DNA from: Schistocephalus solidus
Lineage: Eukaryota > Platyhelminthes > Cestoda > Diphyllobothriidea > Diphyllobothriidae
Direction: 5' to 3'
DNA: 64,000 nt
Assembly: GCA_017591395.1 (NCBI GenBank)
Contig: WEDG01004125.1
Location: 434,001 to 498,000 of the forward strand
The notes beneath the pieces are model-generated. The model saw nothing but the letters and a program-made list of their open reading frames with translations. It had not been told where the DNA came from and ran no database searches. A program made the position numbers and the translations under genes. Shown one piece after another: positions 25,401-37,400 of this stretch (the stretch's first letter is position 1; the number at the start of each line of letters is the position of its first letter).

Positions 25401-28400
25401 CGGCTTTTAGCGCACCGTGATAGTTTCAAGCGCGTCAGATTGTTTTATAGTGAGGAATATGCGCTGAGCTGTCGACCTCACTCTCTCCCCACCCCACAGT
25501 CAGACTACTGTCCGAGCCGGTCAGTTGCCTGATGTGGGAGTGAGCACATTAACTGACGGATCGGCGTACCCGTCTTCGCGCGCCACAGCACGACCTGGCC
25601 CCCATAACGCACACACCAGGATTCACAAACTCAGGGGGATATGGAGCAGCCATCGCCGTCTGACTCCCAGTCCACTGGTCAGCCACTCGACACACACAGC
25701 ACATACACTGAGCCGACGGCGTGGTCTGGTGGAAGCGTTAGATTGGCAGACTTCCCAGCCACGGTTTCTAGGAAACCGTGATATACTCTGGTAAATGGTG
25801 ATTGTGAGGGTGTTGTCGATGTATTGGTGTGGGTAGTGTGCGCTGATGTAGCTTAGCCTCCGGTGGTTTACCGGAGGTTGTCGTGGAGACGCATGTGTCC
25901 TAATAGGCCCATGCGGTGTGTAAATGTGCGGGAGCAGTGAGGGCAGTGAAGGCGGGCGCGTCGACTGTATGTCGGAGCCCCAGGCACTGGTTCACCAGCC
26001 TCCGTGCGATGGATTCGCAGGTGACCGACCAGGCCGATGCGTGAGTTGAAGTTGCGGGCGCAGTGTGGGCAGGAGAAATCGGTAGAGGCTGGGGCGATGT
26101 CATTCATGGTAGTGGGGGTGTCAGGGGCGCTAAGAATGGCAGGAGCGGAGGTGTGCATGGTGTATCGGTGTTGTCGGCATTGTGGTGTATTCCGCTGTCA
26201 TGGATGCGCATGTGACCGAATAGGCCCATGCGATGAGTGAATGCGCGAGGACAGTGAGGGCAGTGGAGGCGACGATCTCTGCTGTGTGATGGTGTTCCAG
26301 GCACTGGCTCACCGGTCTCTGTACGATGTATTCGCAAGTGACCGACCAGGCCGATGCGTGAGGTGAATGTGCGGTCGCATTGAGTACAGCTTAGGAGAGA
26401 TTCCCCATCGCTGATGGTGGTGGTGGTGGTGGAGGTAGTGAAGGCGAAGGCGGTGGTGGTTGCGGTGGTGGGGGTAGCAGGCGATGAGTAGATGGATGTG
26501 GTCTCTATGATGGTGGGAGTAATGGAATTGATTCCAGGAGTGAGGGTGGGAGAGTCAGAAGGAGGGTTGGCCGAATTTGACATAGAAATTGGAATTGTCG
26601 GATTGTTGGTGCATTGCGTCCGAAGATGTCCAACCAGGCCGATTCGCGCGCGGAAGATGCGTTGACAGCGCGGGCATGTTGGCAGGGCCTGGGCATTGGC
26701 GGTGTTGGTCCGGGGCGCTGGTGACTTTCGTGCCGCTCTTTTGGCCTTGGCGGCGGCGATCCGGTTGGCCTCGTAGATTGCTGAACCAGTCTTCACTGAT
26801 CTTCTCCATGCCGGTCTATCCTGGGCGAGGTCCTCCCAGGTCGCCGAGTTGATTTGCAGTTGCTTCAGCGATTTCTTCAAAGTGTCCTTGTAGCGTCGTT
26901 TTTGACCTCCCTGCCGGCGAGAACCCGTAGCGACATCTCCGTAGAAAAAGTCGTTTGGGTAGTCGCTCGTCGTCCATTCTTACCAGGTGGCCGCTCCATC
27001 GCAGTTGCACTTGCCTCAGCATGGCATGGATGCTGAGGATTCCGGTCCGCTCCAGGACTTCCGTGTCCGGGATCCTGTCTTGCCATCTCAGCTTCAGTAT
27101 TCTGCGGAGGCAGCTGAGATGAAAGTGATTCAGCTTCCTGGCTTGGTTCGAGTAGACGGTCAGGTTTCCGCTCCGTAAAGGAGTGTCGTCAAGACGACGG
27201 CCTTGTACATCTTCAGTTTGGTGTTCAGGTGAATACCGTGGCGATTCCACACGGAGGCCTGCAGCCGGCCGAAGGCCTGACTAGCTTTGGAGATCCGTTG
27301 GGCAACCTCGTCATCGATTCTCGTGTTGCGCGACATCGTGCTTCCTAGATAAGCAAAGGTTTCCACGTTTTTGAGTTGAGCACCGTTGACATTGATTCGA
27401 GGAGCATTGTATTCCGTGCTGGGTGGCGGCTGGTGCATGACAACCGTTTTGGCTGTACTGATTGTTAATCCGAAATCGGCGCAGCCTTCGGCGAAGAGTT
27501 CCATGCTCCTTTGCATGTCCTCCTCCGTCACGGTGTTAAGGGCGCAGTCGTCCGCGAAGAGCAAGTCATGGACTGTAGTCGTAGACACGCGCGTTGGAGC
27601 CTGCATACGCCGACTGTTGAGAAGGTGCCCGTCAGTTCTGTAGGCGATGCGGATACCAGGCTGCTCATCACGGTAGGCGTCCATCAGCATAGCCGAGAAC
27701 ATGAGACTGAAGAGGGTGGGGGCCAGTACGCAGCCCTGCTTCACTCCGTTGGTCACTGCGAATGCTTCGGATACCGTCCCGTTGTCAGTGACGCGCGCCG
27801 ACATCCCGTCATGAAGCTGACGCACCATGTGCGTGAACCGCTCAGGACAGCCGAATTTCTGCATGACTTTCCACAGTCCGTCACGATTCACCGTGTCAAA
27901 GGCTTTCGTTAGATCCACGAAGGTAGTGTATAGGTGAGTTCGCATCTCCTGACACTTCTCTTGTAGCTGGCGGGCGGCAAAGATCATATCGGTTGTTCCG
28001 CGGTGTCGGCGGAAGCCACATTGGCTTTCGGGAGCAGGCCCTGCTCTAGGTGACCGTTAAGACGATTGAGAAGGATACGGGCGAAGATCTTCCCGGCGAT
28101 GTTGAGCAACGAGATGCCTCTGTGATTATCACAGAATTGCCGGTTCCCCCTTCCGTTTGTAGAGATGGACGATGGTCGCGTCTTTGAAATCCTGAGGAAC
28201 TTGTCCTTGGCGCCACATCTCCTGGAAGAGTGTTGTGAGTTCTGCCATCAGCCGGGGCCCACCGTGCTTGTAGACTTCCGGTGGGATTGCGTCGGATCCC
28301 GGTGCTTTACCGCTGGAAATCTGCTGCACGGCCCGGATGGTTTCCTGGTAGGGAAGGCGGCAGATCCAGGTCATTGTTCGTGTCCGCTTGAGGGAGCCGG

Positions 28401-31400
28401 TCAATGGCAGCATCGGAGATGGCTGATGAGCAATTAAGGACACTTCTGAAGTGCTCGGCCCAGCGCTTCAGAATTTGCGATTTCTCTGTCAGCAGTGTTG
28501 TGCCGTCAGAGCTGAGCAGCGGTGCGGACCCCTTGATACACGGGCCGTAGATGGCCTTGATGGCTTTGAAAAAGTTTTTCATTTCATTGCGGTCCGCATA
28601 CCCCTGGATTTCCTCAGCCTTTCGGATCATCCAGGCATCCTGCATCTCCCGCAGCCGTTGTTGTACAAGGCGCCGGCATCTGAAAAAAGGCTGCTTTGGT
28701 GGCGTCAGTCCGAAGGTCCATGTAGGCTTTGTGTAGTCTATTCTTCTCCGCGAGTAAGTTGCTGATGTCGGCGTCATTGTCGTCAAACCAGTCCTGGTGT
28801 CGACGGTGTGCGCGTCCGAGTACATCGAGGGCGGTGGACTGGATGACATTTCGCAGTTGACACCATCGTGTCTCCACGGTAGCGGTATCATCTGGAGCAT
28901 GCAGGTCCTCCAGTTTCTCGGTTATTTGGTTGCTGAAATCAAAACAGTGAGCAGGCAAATTTAATAAAAGAGTATTTAACTTACATGGCGGCCTCTTACC
29001 TTGGGGCCTTCGTCGGGGTTGCAGTCGGAGCCTCATCTGAGAAATGACGAGGCGGTGATCTGTCCAACCATCGGCGTCGCGGATCGCCTTGGTTACCAGC
29101 ACGTCCTGTCGATCTCGCCTCCGGACGAGAACATAGTCCAGCAGATGCCAGCGCCGCGACCGAGGGTGCATCCACGTGGCCTTCTCCCGCGTCGGAAGGC
29201 GGAAGAAGGTGTTGGACAGCAGGAGACGGTGTTCCGCACACGTGCGCAGAAGAAGGAGGCCGTTATCGTTGCAGCTACCGAGACCGTGGGGACCCAGCAC
29301 TCCCTGCCAGGCAGCGTGGTCCGTCCCGACGCGGGCATTGAAGTCACCAAGGACAATTAACTTGTCCTCTTTCGGCACAGTCACCAGCAAGGCGTGCAGG
29401 TCCTCGTAGAATTTGTCCTTCGCCGCATCAGAGCTCGTCATTGGGGGAGCGTAGGCGCTGATGATGGTGGCGAACTGGTCTCCCCGAAGAGGCAGGCGGA
29501 GGCTCATCAGGCGATCATTGATACCCTGCGGCAGACAGGGCAGACGTCCCACGATGTCGTTACGGATGGCAAAGGCAACACCAGCGTCGCGTCGCTCTGC
29601 CTTTGGCCGGCCGCTCCAGAAGAAAGTGTAGCCGGCCCCCACCTCCTCCAGCTGACCCTGCTCAGAGAATCGGGTCTCGCTGAGAGCAGCAATGTCCACC
29701 TTGTAGCGCGCCAGTTCCCGAGCGACTAGCGCCGTCCTTCGTTCCGGCCGGTTGCTCCTAGGATTGTCTAAAAGGGAGCGAACATTCCAGGCTGCTAGTG
29801 TGAGTGGACTCACCCGAGCAGCCTGGAGAGTATGGCGAGGGGGGGTATTGTTGTTTGTTTGAGTTTTACGACCGCGTAGTTTGCGATCTGCGAGCCGCGG
29901 CCGGCTGCAGAAGACGTGAGACCCAGCATTTTTTTAGGGCACATTTTCTAGCCCCTTCCTCCGCGAGGAGGCAAGCAGTGCTATCCCTAAATAGGGCTGC
30001 TCGGACATCCCAGACGGCTGCCGAACTCCACTATGGGTCACGGATTTGTTTTAGTGGGAGAACGACCCGAGTTAGTCTGGGCCGCCTACGGGGTTGCTGT
30101 CGCCCCCACCGTAGGACTTTTTTGAGAGGGGGGAGGTGGGAAGTTCGGGAGTCAGACATACCGAGTGTGGAGGCACACACAACACCGGAGACCCTCACCT
30201 GGTTTAGCCCGCCGGTCGTGACGGTTGCCCGGGGTGTGGCCGCTGGGAAGAACCACACTTCGAGGAGCCACAGGTGAGAGTTGGGTACCAGTTAGAGGCG
30301 GCCACAGGAGCATTCACCACCTGTACGAGACAAATGGAGCGACCAAATGCAAGCTGTGTGGTGCTGCCCCTAACTAGTACCCCTACACCCCTGAGCACCA
30401 CTCACCTGCTTTGAGATGAACTGTAAGGTGACGCTGTTGTGAGTCAACTATCAAAGCATCCCACTTACCCCGTAAGTATAGTGCGGTCGCTGTAATTTTC
30501 AACCCAGTTTGTTACGTGGACCTGTCCAGAGAATGACCTTTTGATCACACTGCCAACCACTTTCTATGATTCAATATGCCGTGTATTCAGCGTGGCGTTG
30601 GACCCGGTGGTATCTCTACTTCAAAATCTGCATGCTCTTGATTTAAGCCTTATTTCCAAGGACAACATCAGTCCTTCTGCCCTGGTTCACTGATGGTATA
30701 GATACCATTACTATACAGTATTTTCATTTTTATGTGCATTATTTTCCGGCTTTAGGTTTGTCAGCTGCCGTCTCCGATTCTCCACAGCCTCATCATGTAC
30801 TCATTGTGGCTAATTGAATGTGCTCACCCGTCTGCGCGCTGTTACTCTCTTTACTTCCTCAGCATCGCTCTATGCTACGGAGCCACATTCGAGCTGTTTC
30901 GGGAGCACCAGGGCTTGCGCTACCTCTACAATGCGGTAGGTTTGACCCAAATTTTCGTCTACCGACCGCTTGGGTTCCGTCTTTCAACGCTCTGCGGGCA
31001 ACTTCCCTACTTTCATTTAACTTGAGAAAACGTTTTCTAATTGAGTGTCTTAATTCTGTTCAAGAGGATGACTTATAGCTTGCTCTCTTTGCCTTTGCAT
31101 CGGGTTTAAAGTGCATAGTTTTTTAACTGTAAGTTTGGTGACCGAACTTTTGTGCATTCATGCTGGCAGTATGTCGCTACCACTCAAACGATGCACCTTT
31201 TGATGAGGGAAGATAGTGAATGTAATGTGCTGAGTGACTGGTGTAAATATTTTGTCAGTTTATAACAAGTCTCTAAAGTTATTTGATTGAAGCAGTTCTT
31301 AAAGTTGCTCACCAACAGGTCTGTCACCTTCAGGGCAAATAAAACACACGTTGCCTTCAAAACGTTTCAATTGCCCTCATTCGCCTGCCTATATCCTGGT

Positions 31401-34400
31401 TATTGACCGTAACTTTCGGTCTGCGACGCTCATTTGGTACTCTTGGTAGCTATTTGGTGTGTTTATATTTTTGAGACACATTCTGCCTTCTATCTTCTAT
31501 ACAGCTTTGCGTTCTGCCCATTCGTCTCACTGAGGACGAACCCAGCGTGCAGAAGGATTCTACGTCCTGGCATGTTGTGCGCGCCAGTCTTCTCACCGTC
31601 CGTCGTTTTCTCGATATCAGTCTCCTTCTCTGGATGGATACGATCGATCCCAGCCTGGCGGGCATATTCGATGAACCGCCGCGCATTGTAGCTGCTGCTG
31701 GCAACCGGGTAGGTTTGCAACTTCTCGCAGGTATTTATCAGCGACCCTAGTAGCCGCGGCACCCTACTTAAGCCTTCTTCTCTGGTTTTTAGCTAATCAA
31801 TTACTCCACTGAGCAGATGAACCGCCTCCTGGCCTTACTTGTTTTCCGCATGCGTCCAAACACTGTCTTCGCGCCGATCCAGGAATTGGCTGACCTCGGA
31901 GCCATCTCTCTGCTCTACCGTATAATCGCGCGCAATGTCTATGCACATGCTAATTGGCCGGGCCGTAGCGAGTGCACACGCATCGCAGTGGACATTCTGA
32001 ACATAATGTCCCTGTCCTACAACCTGGCAGAGATCATTGTAGCCTCGGATGTCTACTGCTACCCAGACGGCCAGTTCAGTATTCTAAACGCTGAGCCGGC
32101 CAGTCGTACCTCACATCACCGCCGTCGCCGTCGCGATGACGGCGAAGATGCGGACGAGGACGAGCAAGAGTTGGACGATGAGGATGATACCATAACATTT
32201 CCTCGGGTCATTGTTCGCGGTAACCACAACGCTGATCCTGTTCAGTTGATTGACCTTCTTTTCGGGCCGGTACGCCACCGCGGCACAACGAATCAACAGC
32301 GGCAGCCACGCAACCCACGCTCCGCTATGCCAACCAGCTCTGCACCTCCAGCTGCTACAATAGGACAAAGTGCCGAGGGACAAGACACGTCTGGACTGAG
32401 TTCTTCGCGTCGGAACTCTCGCCGATCTAATGGTCCGGGGCGGTTCGAAAATCTGGAAATTGATGGACACAATGAGGACTCTACTTCTGATGAGCGCGTC
32501 AATGGCCTACTGTAAGTCTGTCCAACGTGCCACAATCTCCTTTCACAACTATAAAGCCCTGAGTTGTATATTTTGCCGGCTTTCTCGTCGTCTTGTCACC
32601 TTAGCATCTTTTCTTGACGCTGACTACTGAGGATGCTTATCTGCCACTGTCTCTGGTGATATGTTCCAGTGCGAATCCGAAACGTCAGGCCAATAAAATT
32701 CTTGTTCCAGCGATCGCATCTCCTCCTGAAATGCTTAGGATTGTTTGTGTTCTTACTATGTGCTGCACATTTGAATTATTAACTTATATTTGGCTGCCTC
32801 AACAACGTATCCAATGTTTTATGTTAAAGAAGTTGACTTTCCTTGTTAATTGAGTTTTGATTCTGCCCTTTGTTTTCTTTCGGCAGAATGTCATCGGTTA
32901 TTGTGCCCGTAATGTCGTCGGCCAGGCCACATGTTTGTGTTACAACACTTATATTCACAATCTCCAGATGATGCAATTGAATGTGTTATTTATTGCAGCA
33001 TGCTCTTCACACTGCCCCGTGACGACGACAACTGGGATGTAGGCGTGCAGAAGGCGATCCTGTCTTTCATTTGCACTCTAGTTTACAGACCAATCGATGA
33101 TCGCGAGCATCCGGATCAACCGGTACTAGCCAGCAGTGTTCTTTCCGTAGGCGCAGCCTTACCCTTACAGGAAAACCTTTCGTCGCCCAGTCCAGAATTT
33201 CCGTTCGCGCCTGCCAAGGTTGGTTTTTAGGCAGTTACCATTTGTCTGCGTTACTGCCTCCGCAATAATTGCATACTGAGATAGTTGTGTACTGGTCGCT
33301 TATTAGTAACCTTTTTAAAAAACTATTTTTTCTCATGAACAACCGCTTAAAGTCAGAAGTAGCAACCTTGATCGTCATTTACTCAGTAGCTTTCGGTTCC
33401 GAGTTTTTTGATATTCCCATTAGTATTATTGCAAGGGCTTGGGGGTGCCGTCGTTAATCCTCTACCGCTGTCCCCTATACCCAATCAGACATAGCTAAGA
33501 TATGTCCGCCACGTTCTAATATATCGCTGTTTATTGTCTCCTTTAATAAACCCTCGAAATTTACTCTTGCTTATTTGAAAAAAAAGATTGTTTTGTGTTT
33601 TAATAGTCATTTTCTCGCCCAACGACGGGCTGCCGTGCACCTGGAAGTGTACGTAAACGTCGCCTTGACAGCATACTGGCCCCCAGTTACGAAACTCCAA
33701 CAAAGCAAATTGCCTCCGGCTCTCAGCCGCTCCCAACCCCATTGCCTGCCTCAGAAAGTCCTGCAACGGGCTCTCCTGCTCCTCGTCAAACAAGCGTTCG
33801 TGGTCTTACTGTGGTTGAACCCCTTCGTCACCCCTTACTTCATCATCAGATGCGCCTATGGAGTGTCGTCCGCCGACAGCATGGTCTAATGCTGCTGTTG
33901 CAACAGTTGGACGTCAAACAACCCATATCAGAGGCTGACAGTGTTCGCACTCTGGCGTGTCGCGGTTTGGTGGGACTCGCTCGGTCTGAGGAAGTCCGAA
34001 GTATGCTTGCTAAGCTGCCACTCTTCACCAAGGGCTCTCTTCAGTGTACGCCGTGATTTCTTCCGTGCTCATTCCAAGCTTGATTGCGTTCAAATCAGTT
34101 TCTGTTATCTCGTCTAATCATTTGATGCTATCTGCTTTGTTGTCTGATTACTCTCCCAGCTTTGATTTTTGATCTATTTAAACTCCTCTTAGTCAAGATG
34201 GAACGTTTTTTTCTTTCGGGCGTTTTCGTCCTATATCTTTTAATAGAATTCTCTCTCCAATTAATATCTGATTTAAAAATTTTGTTTACCGAGCCCACTC
34301 TTTAAGCTGATTGTTCATCCTAGCACCGTTTTGCCACGTTTTCAGTGCTAATGAAGGAACCAATTCTGCCGGATCGGTTGGTTGAACATGCGGAATTCTG

Positions 34401-37400
34401 CCGTTATGCAACTATCCTAATCCGTTTGGTACTGGGATCTCTCTCGGATGGGATAACAGCCACGGACATGTCATTGGATCGCGTTCGTCGTGCGGTCATT
34501 GTCGCTAAGACGCGCATCCAATGGGATCAGGAGGAGCTTTTAGAATTGATATGGCGTCATCTACAAGCGAAGGGTAAACAGCTGTCTTTCTTCCTGAATG
34601 ACTAGTAGTTATTAGTCTGTTTTCTATGCCCAGTTGTCTAAGTGCACTTTTAGGTTTTCGTTAGTTAAATGTAGACACGTCCTCTTTTTCCCATACTCCA
34701 GGCTTACACGACGCAGCTGCAGCCTTGCAAAGGGAGGCCAACCTAAAGTTGGATCATGCCGTACCATTGCAATTGCCTTTCTACGATGATATTGGAGCTA
34801 CGCCTCCACATCCTTTCTCCTCCAATACTGCTCCCCAGCCCCTGGCGACTGAAAACTCGGCTCCCGCTGGTACACTGGGACCCTCAGGCGACGCTACCCC
34901 TGCAACTCCCACTCTTCGTGTGACAAAATTGCGTGCTGCCGTTGGTGGTACTTTGTCCACCCCAAAGGTGCATGCTCTTGTGTTATCTTTACGTAGATGG
35001 CTGGATGAACACCAGCTGATTGTGGGTGAAGATCATACACCTGTCTTACGTTTCTCACTTCTACTCAATTGCACCACTGAACGAAACTGCTGGATCACAA
35101 GAAAATGTGATCTCTGGATGAAAACGTTTATTGGCCTGACAGTTCGGATTCTTGCCCGAACCTGTCATTAGAGACAGTTGTAGATAACGGTGGTAGGGTT
35201 CAAGGAGTGCAAAGGGAGTGTCTTTGATGGCAGGCTCGAGCGAGAATCCGAACCTTCAGGCCAATAGACTTCTTGTTCCAGCGATTGCATCTACTTCCAA
35301 TCTGCTTTCTGGATCTCTCCTCTTTGCTTGCATTGGGAAACTGAAAGGCCTATAATGAATTTTTGAATTGATTACCCCGTTGTTCCTTTTGACGACTTCG
35401 TGGTAGGCTGGTGTGCCCCCTAAACGGGCCACGTAATAGATGCGTTGGACCAACACGGGGGCCAAAGTAAGGCATGGCAGGCGTTATTCGGGTTGCGCTC
35501 CCATAACAAATGCCGAACATGGAGGTGTGGTGGCACGCCTAGGGGCGGCTAGGACTTAGGCGACCCGGCCGCGCCAGCCACCTGCGTCCTCTCCCGCCTC
35601 CGGTCTTCTTGACTCTGTCTTGACACCGGGCTCAGGTGGGGGAGGAGGAGAGAGTGCGGTAGCTGCAGCGCAAGGCTACTATCACTTAAAACTAATTCAC
35701 GCGCAAGTCACCGTCCCTGCTCCACCCTTCCATGGAGCATACGGTGGACATCGTCGGACTACGACGGTCGAACTATCGGTAGGCTGGTAACATAGGCACA
35801 CCAACATCGGCGTTCGCCTGGTAGGCCACAGTTACGTCTGGGTGAGGCTCCGACCGCGCCACCTACCCGCGCCCTCTCTCACCTCTGGTATTATTGACTT
35901 GGTCATGGCACCGGACCCAGGTGCGGTAGGTGAATCGCAAGTCTACTCTCACTATAGTCTAATTCACGCGCAATTCACCGACCCTGCGCCACCTTGCAGT
36001 GGGGCACACGGTGGACCTCGTCGACACCGTCGGTTTAACTACTGGCATGTTGTTTTAGTGTCGGGGTCGCATGCGGTTTTTTTTTTGTCCATTTATTAAA
36101 CGGTATAAAATGCGTGCATCTAAGTGAGTCACATGCCACAGTAGTGTGCCATTTCGAGCTTCCCCTTTATTTCGTTGCTCAACTTTGCTGCGGCTTATTT
36201 GTGAGGGTTTGCAGTATCGATTAGTCGAATTATTTAAACGTCACATTCTTAAATGCATCTGCGGTTGTCTTACTGTGGACCAGGAATAAATCGCACAGTT
36301 AAAGGACGGGTTCCTGCATGTTGACTGAGCTAATCTCAACCCAGCTTTCCGACTGCCGACAGATAGTGTAAACTCGCCCTGGTAGTTAAGACCCCTTTGA
36401 CCCAAGAAGCTTAAAGCAGAATCAAAACGCATTCGCCGACAATGCAGTGGTCACTGATTCGGCACACCGGTGATCTCTAATAAGATTTTATAAAGCGGTA
36501 ATATTACATAGCTGGCATTTCTGTCATGGCCGTTTTCGCATAGATCCTCTGCCCAAATGCCGGGTGCAGCTGGGGAGCTCTCATGTATCCTCTATCTTCT
36601 CCCATGCATAACCTTTACAAAGGCTGGATCACATAGATACCCTCGTTGCTGTACACCTAGGTCGGTCAAACGACTTCTGGTGATTGATGGCACTAAATAA
36701 ACACACTGCTAGTCACTGCATCCAAGTTAGCTTGGTGGTAGTATTGGTGCCTACCTTACACATCAGTCAGGGAACTTTCTTCACTCTCGAGATCTTATTT
36801 TAAACCCCGGCCTACTACGATAAAAATTAGGGTGAGCAGCGGATCTGCTCTCCTTTGTCTCTCGCACCAAACCTAGCGTATTTAATTTGCCTGTTTTCCC
36901 CTTCCTCCATAGTTGTATCGGGACCGTCTGGAGCGCCCGGGAGTGCCCAACTTATACATGAAGCAGCCAACAGCGCCGGCTGACTCCGAGATGTCTCTCT
37001 CAAAGATTGTGGAGTCTTTTCTGCTACACCAACACGCACAGTGTCCCTACCCCGTCTCTGTATGCCCGCGATTCTCGCTTTACCATCCGCATCGATGCCC
37101 CGAGCCCCAACAAGATACCTCAATCGACTACACTCGAAGGCTTTTCATGCGTGAGGCCTTTTCCGGCTCTATGCGCATGCGCTGCTCGCGAAAGTATGAT
37201 AGGCGTTTCCTACACAGCCGCTTTCAGCCAATCTCCGTCGTACGGGAACTGGATGAGGACGTACAAACAGCCGTCTGCTTTTCTGTAAGTACCTGAGCAG
37301 TATTTCCGTAATTGAAGCGAATATTCTCACTCCGGGTGTATATAGGAGGAAGGAAGGCTTTCCGATCGCTGGAACCATTTTTTTATTCCTTCTTTTCCGA

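Larger units (their letters stand above)
24312..30420 (-). mobile_element. RTE-like LINE, nearly full length, in DCAF1 intron 6
   Basis: About 6.1 kb on the minus strand, antisense to DCAF1. From its 5' side it has a probable 5' UTR (29814-30420, limit uncertain) and an AP-endonuclease domain (28685-29813). Reverse transcriptase follows (about 27160-28450), then a C-terminal extension with five C2H2 zinc fingers (25868-26760) and a 1.5-kb 3' tail made of repeated modules. The protein resembles RTE/BovB-type endonuclease-RTs. Several frameshifts inactivate it. Confidence 0.88.
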
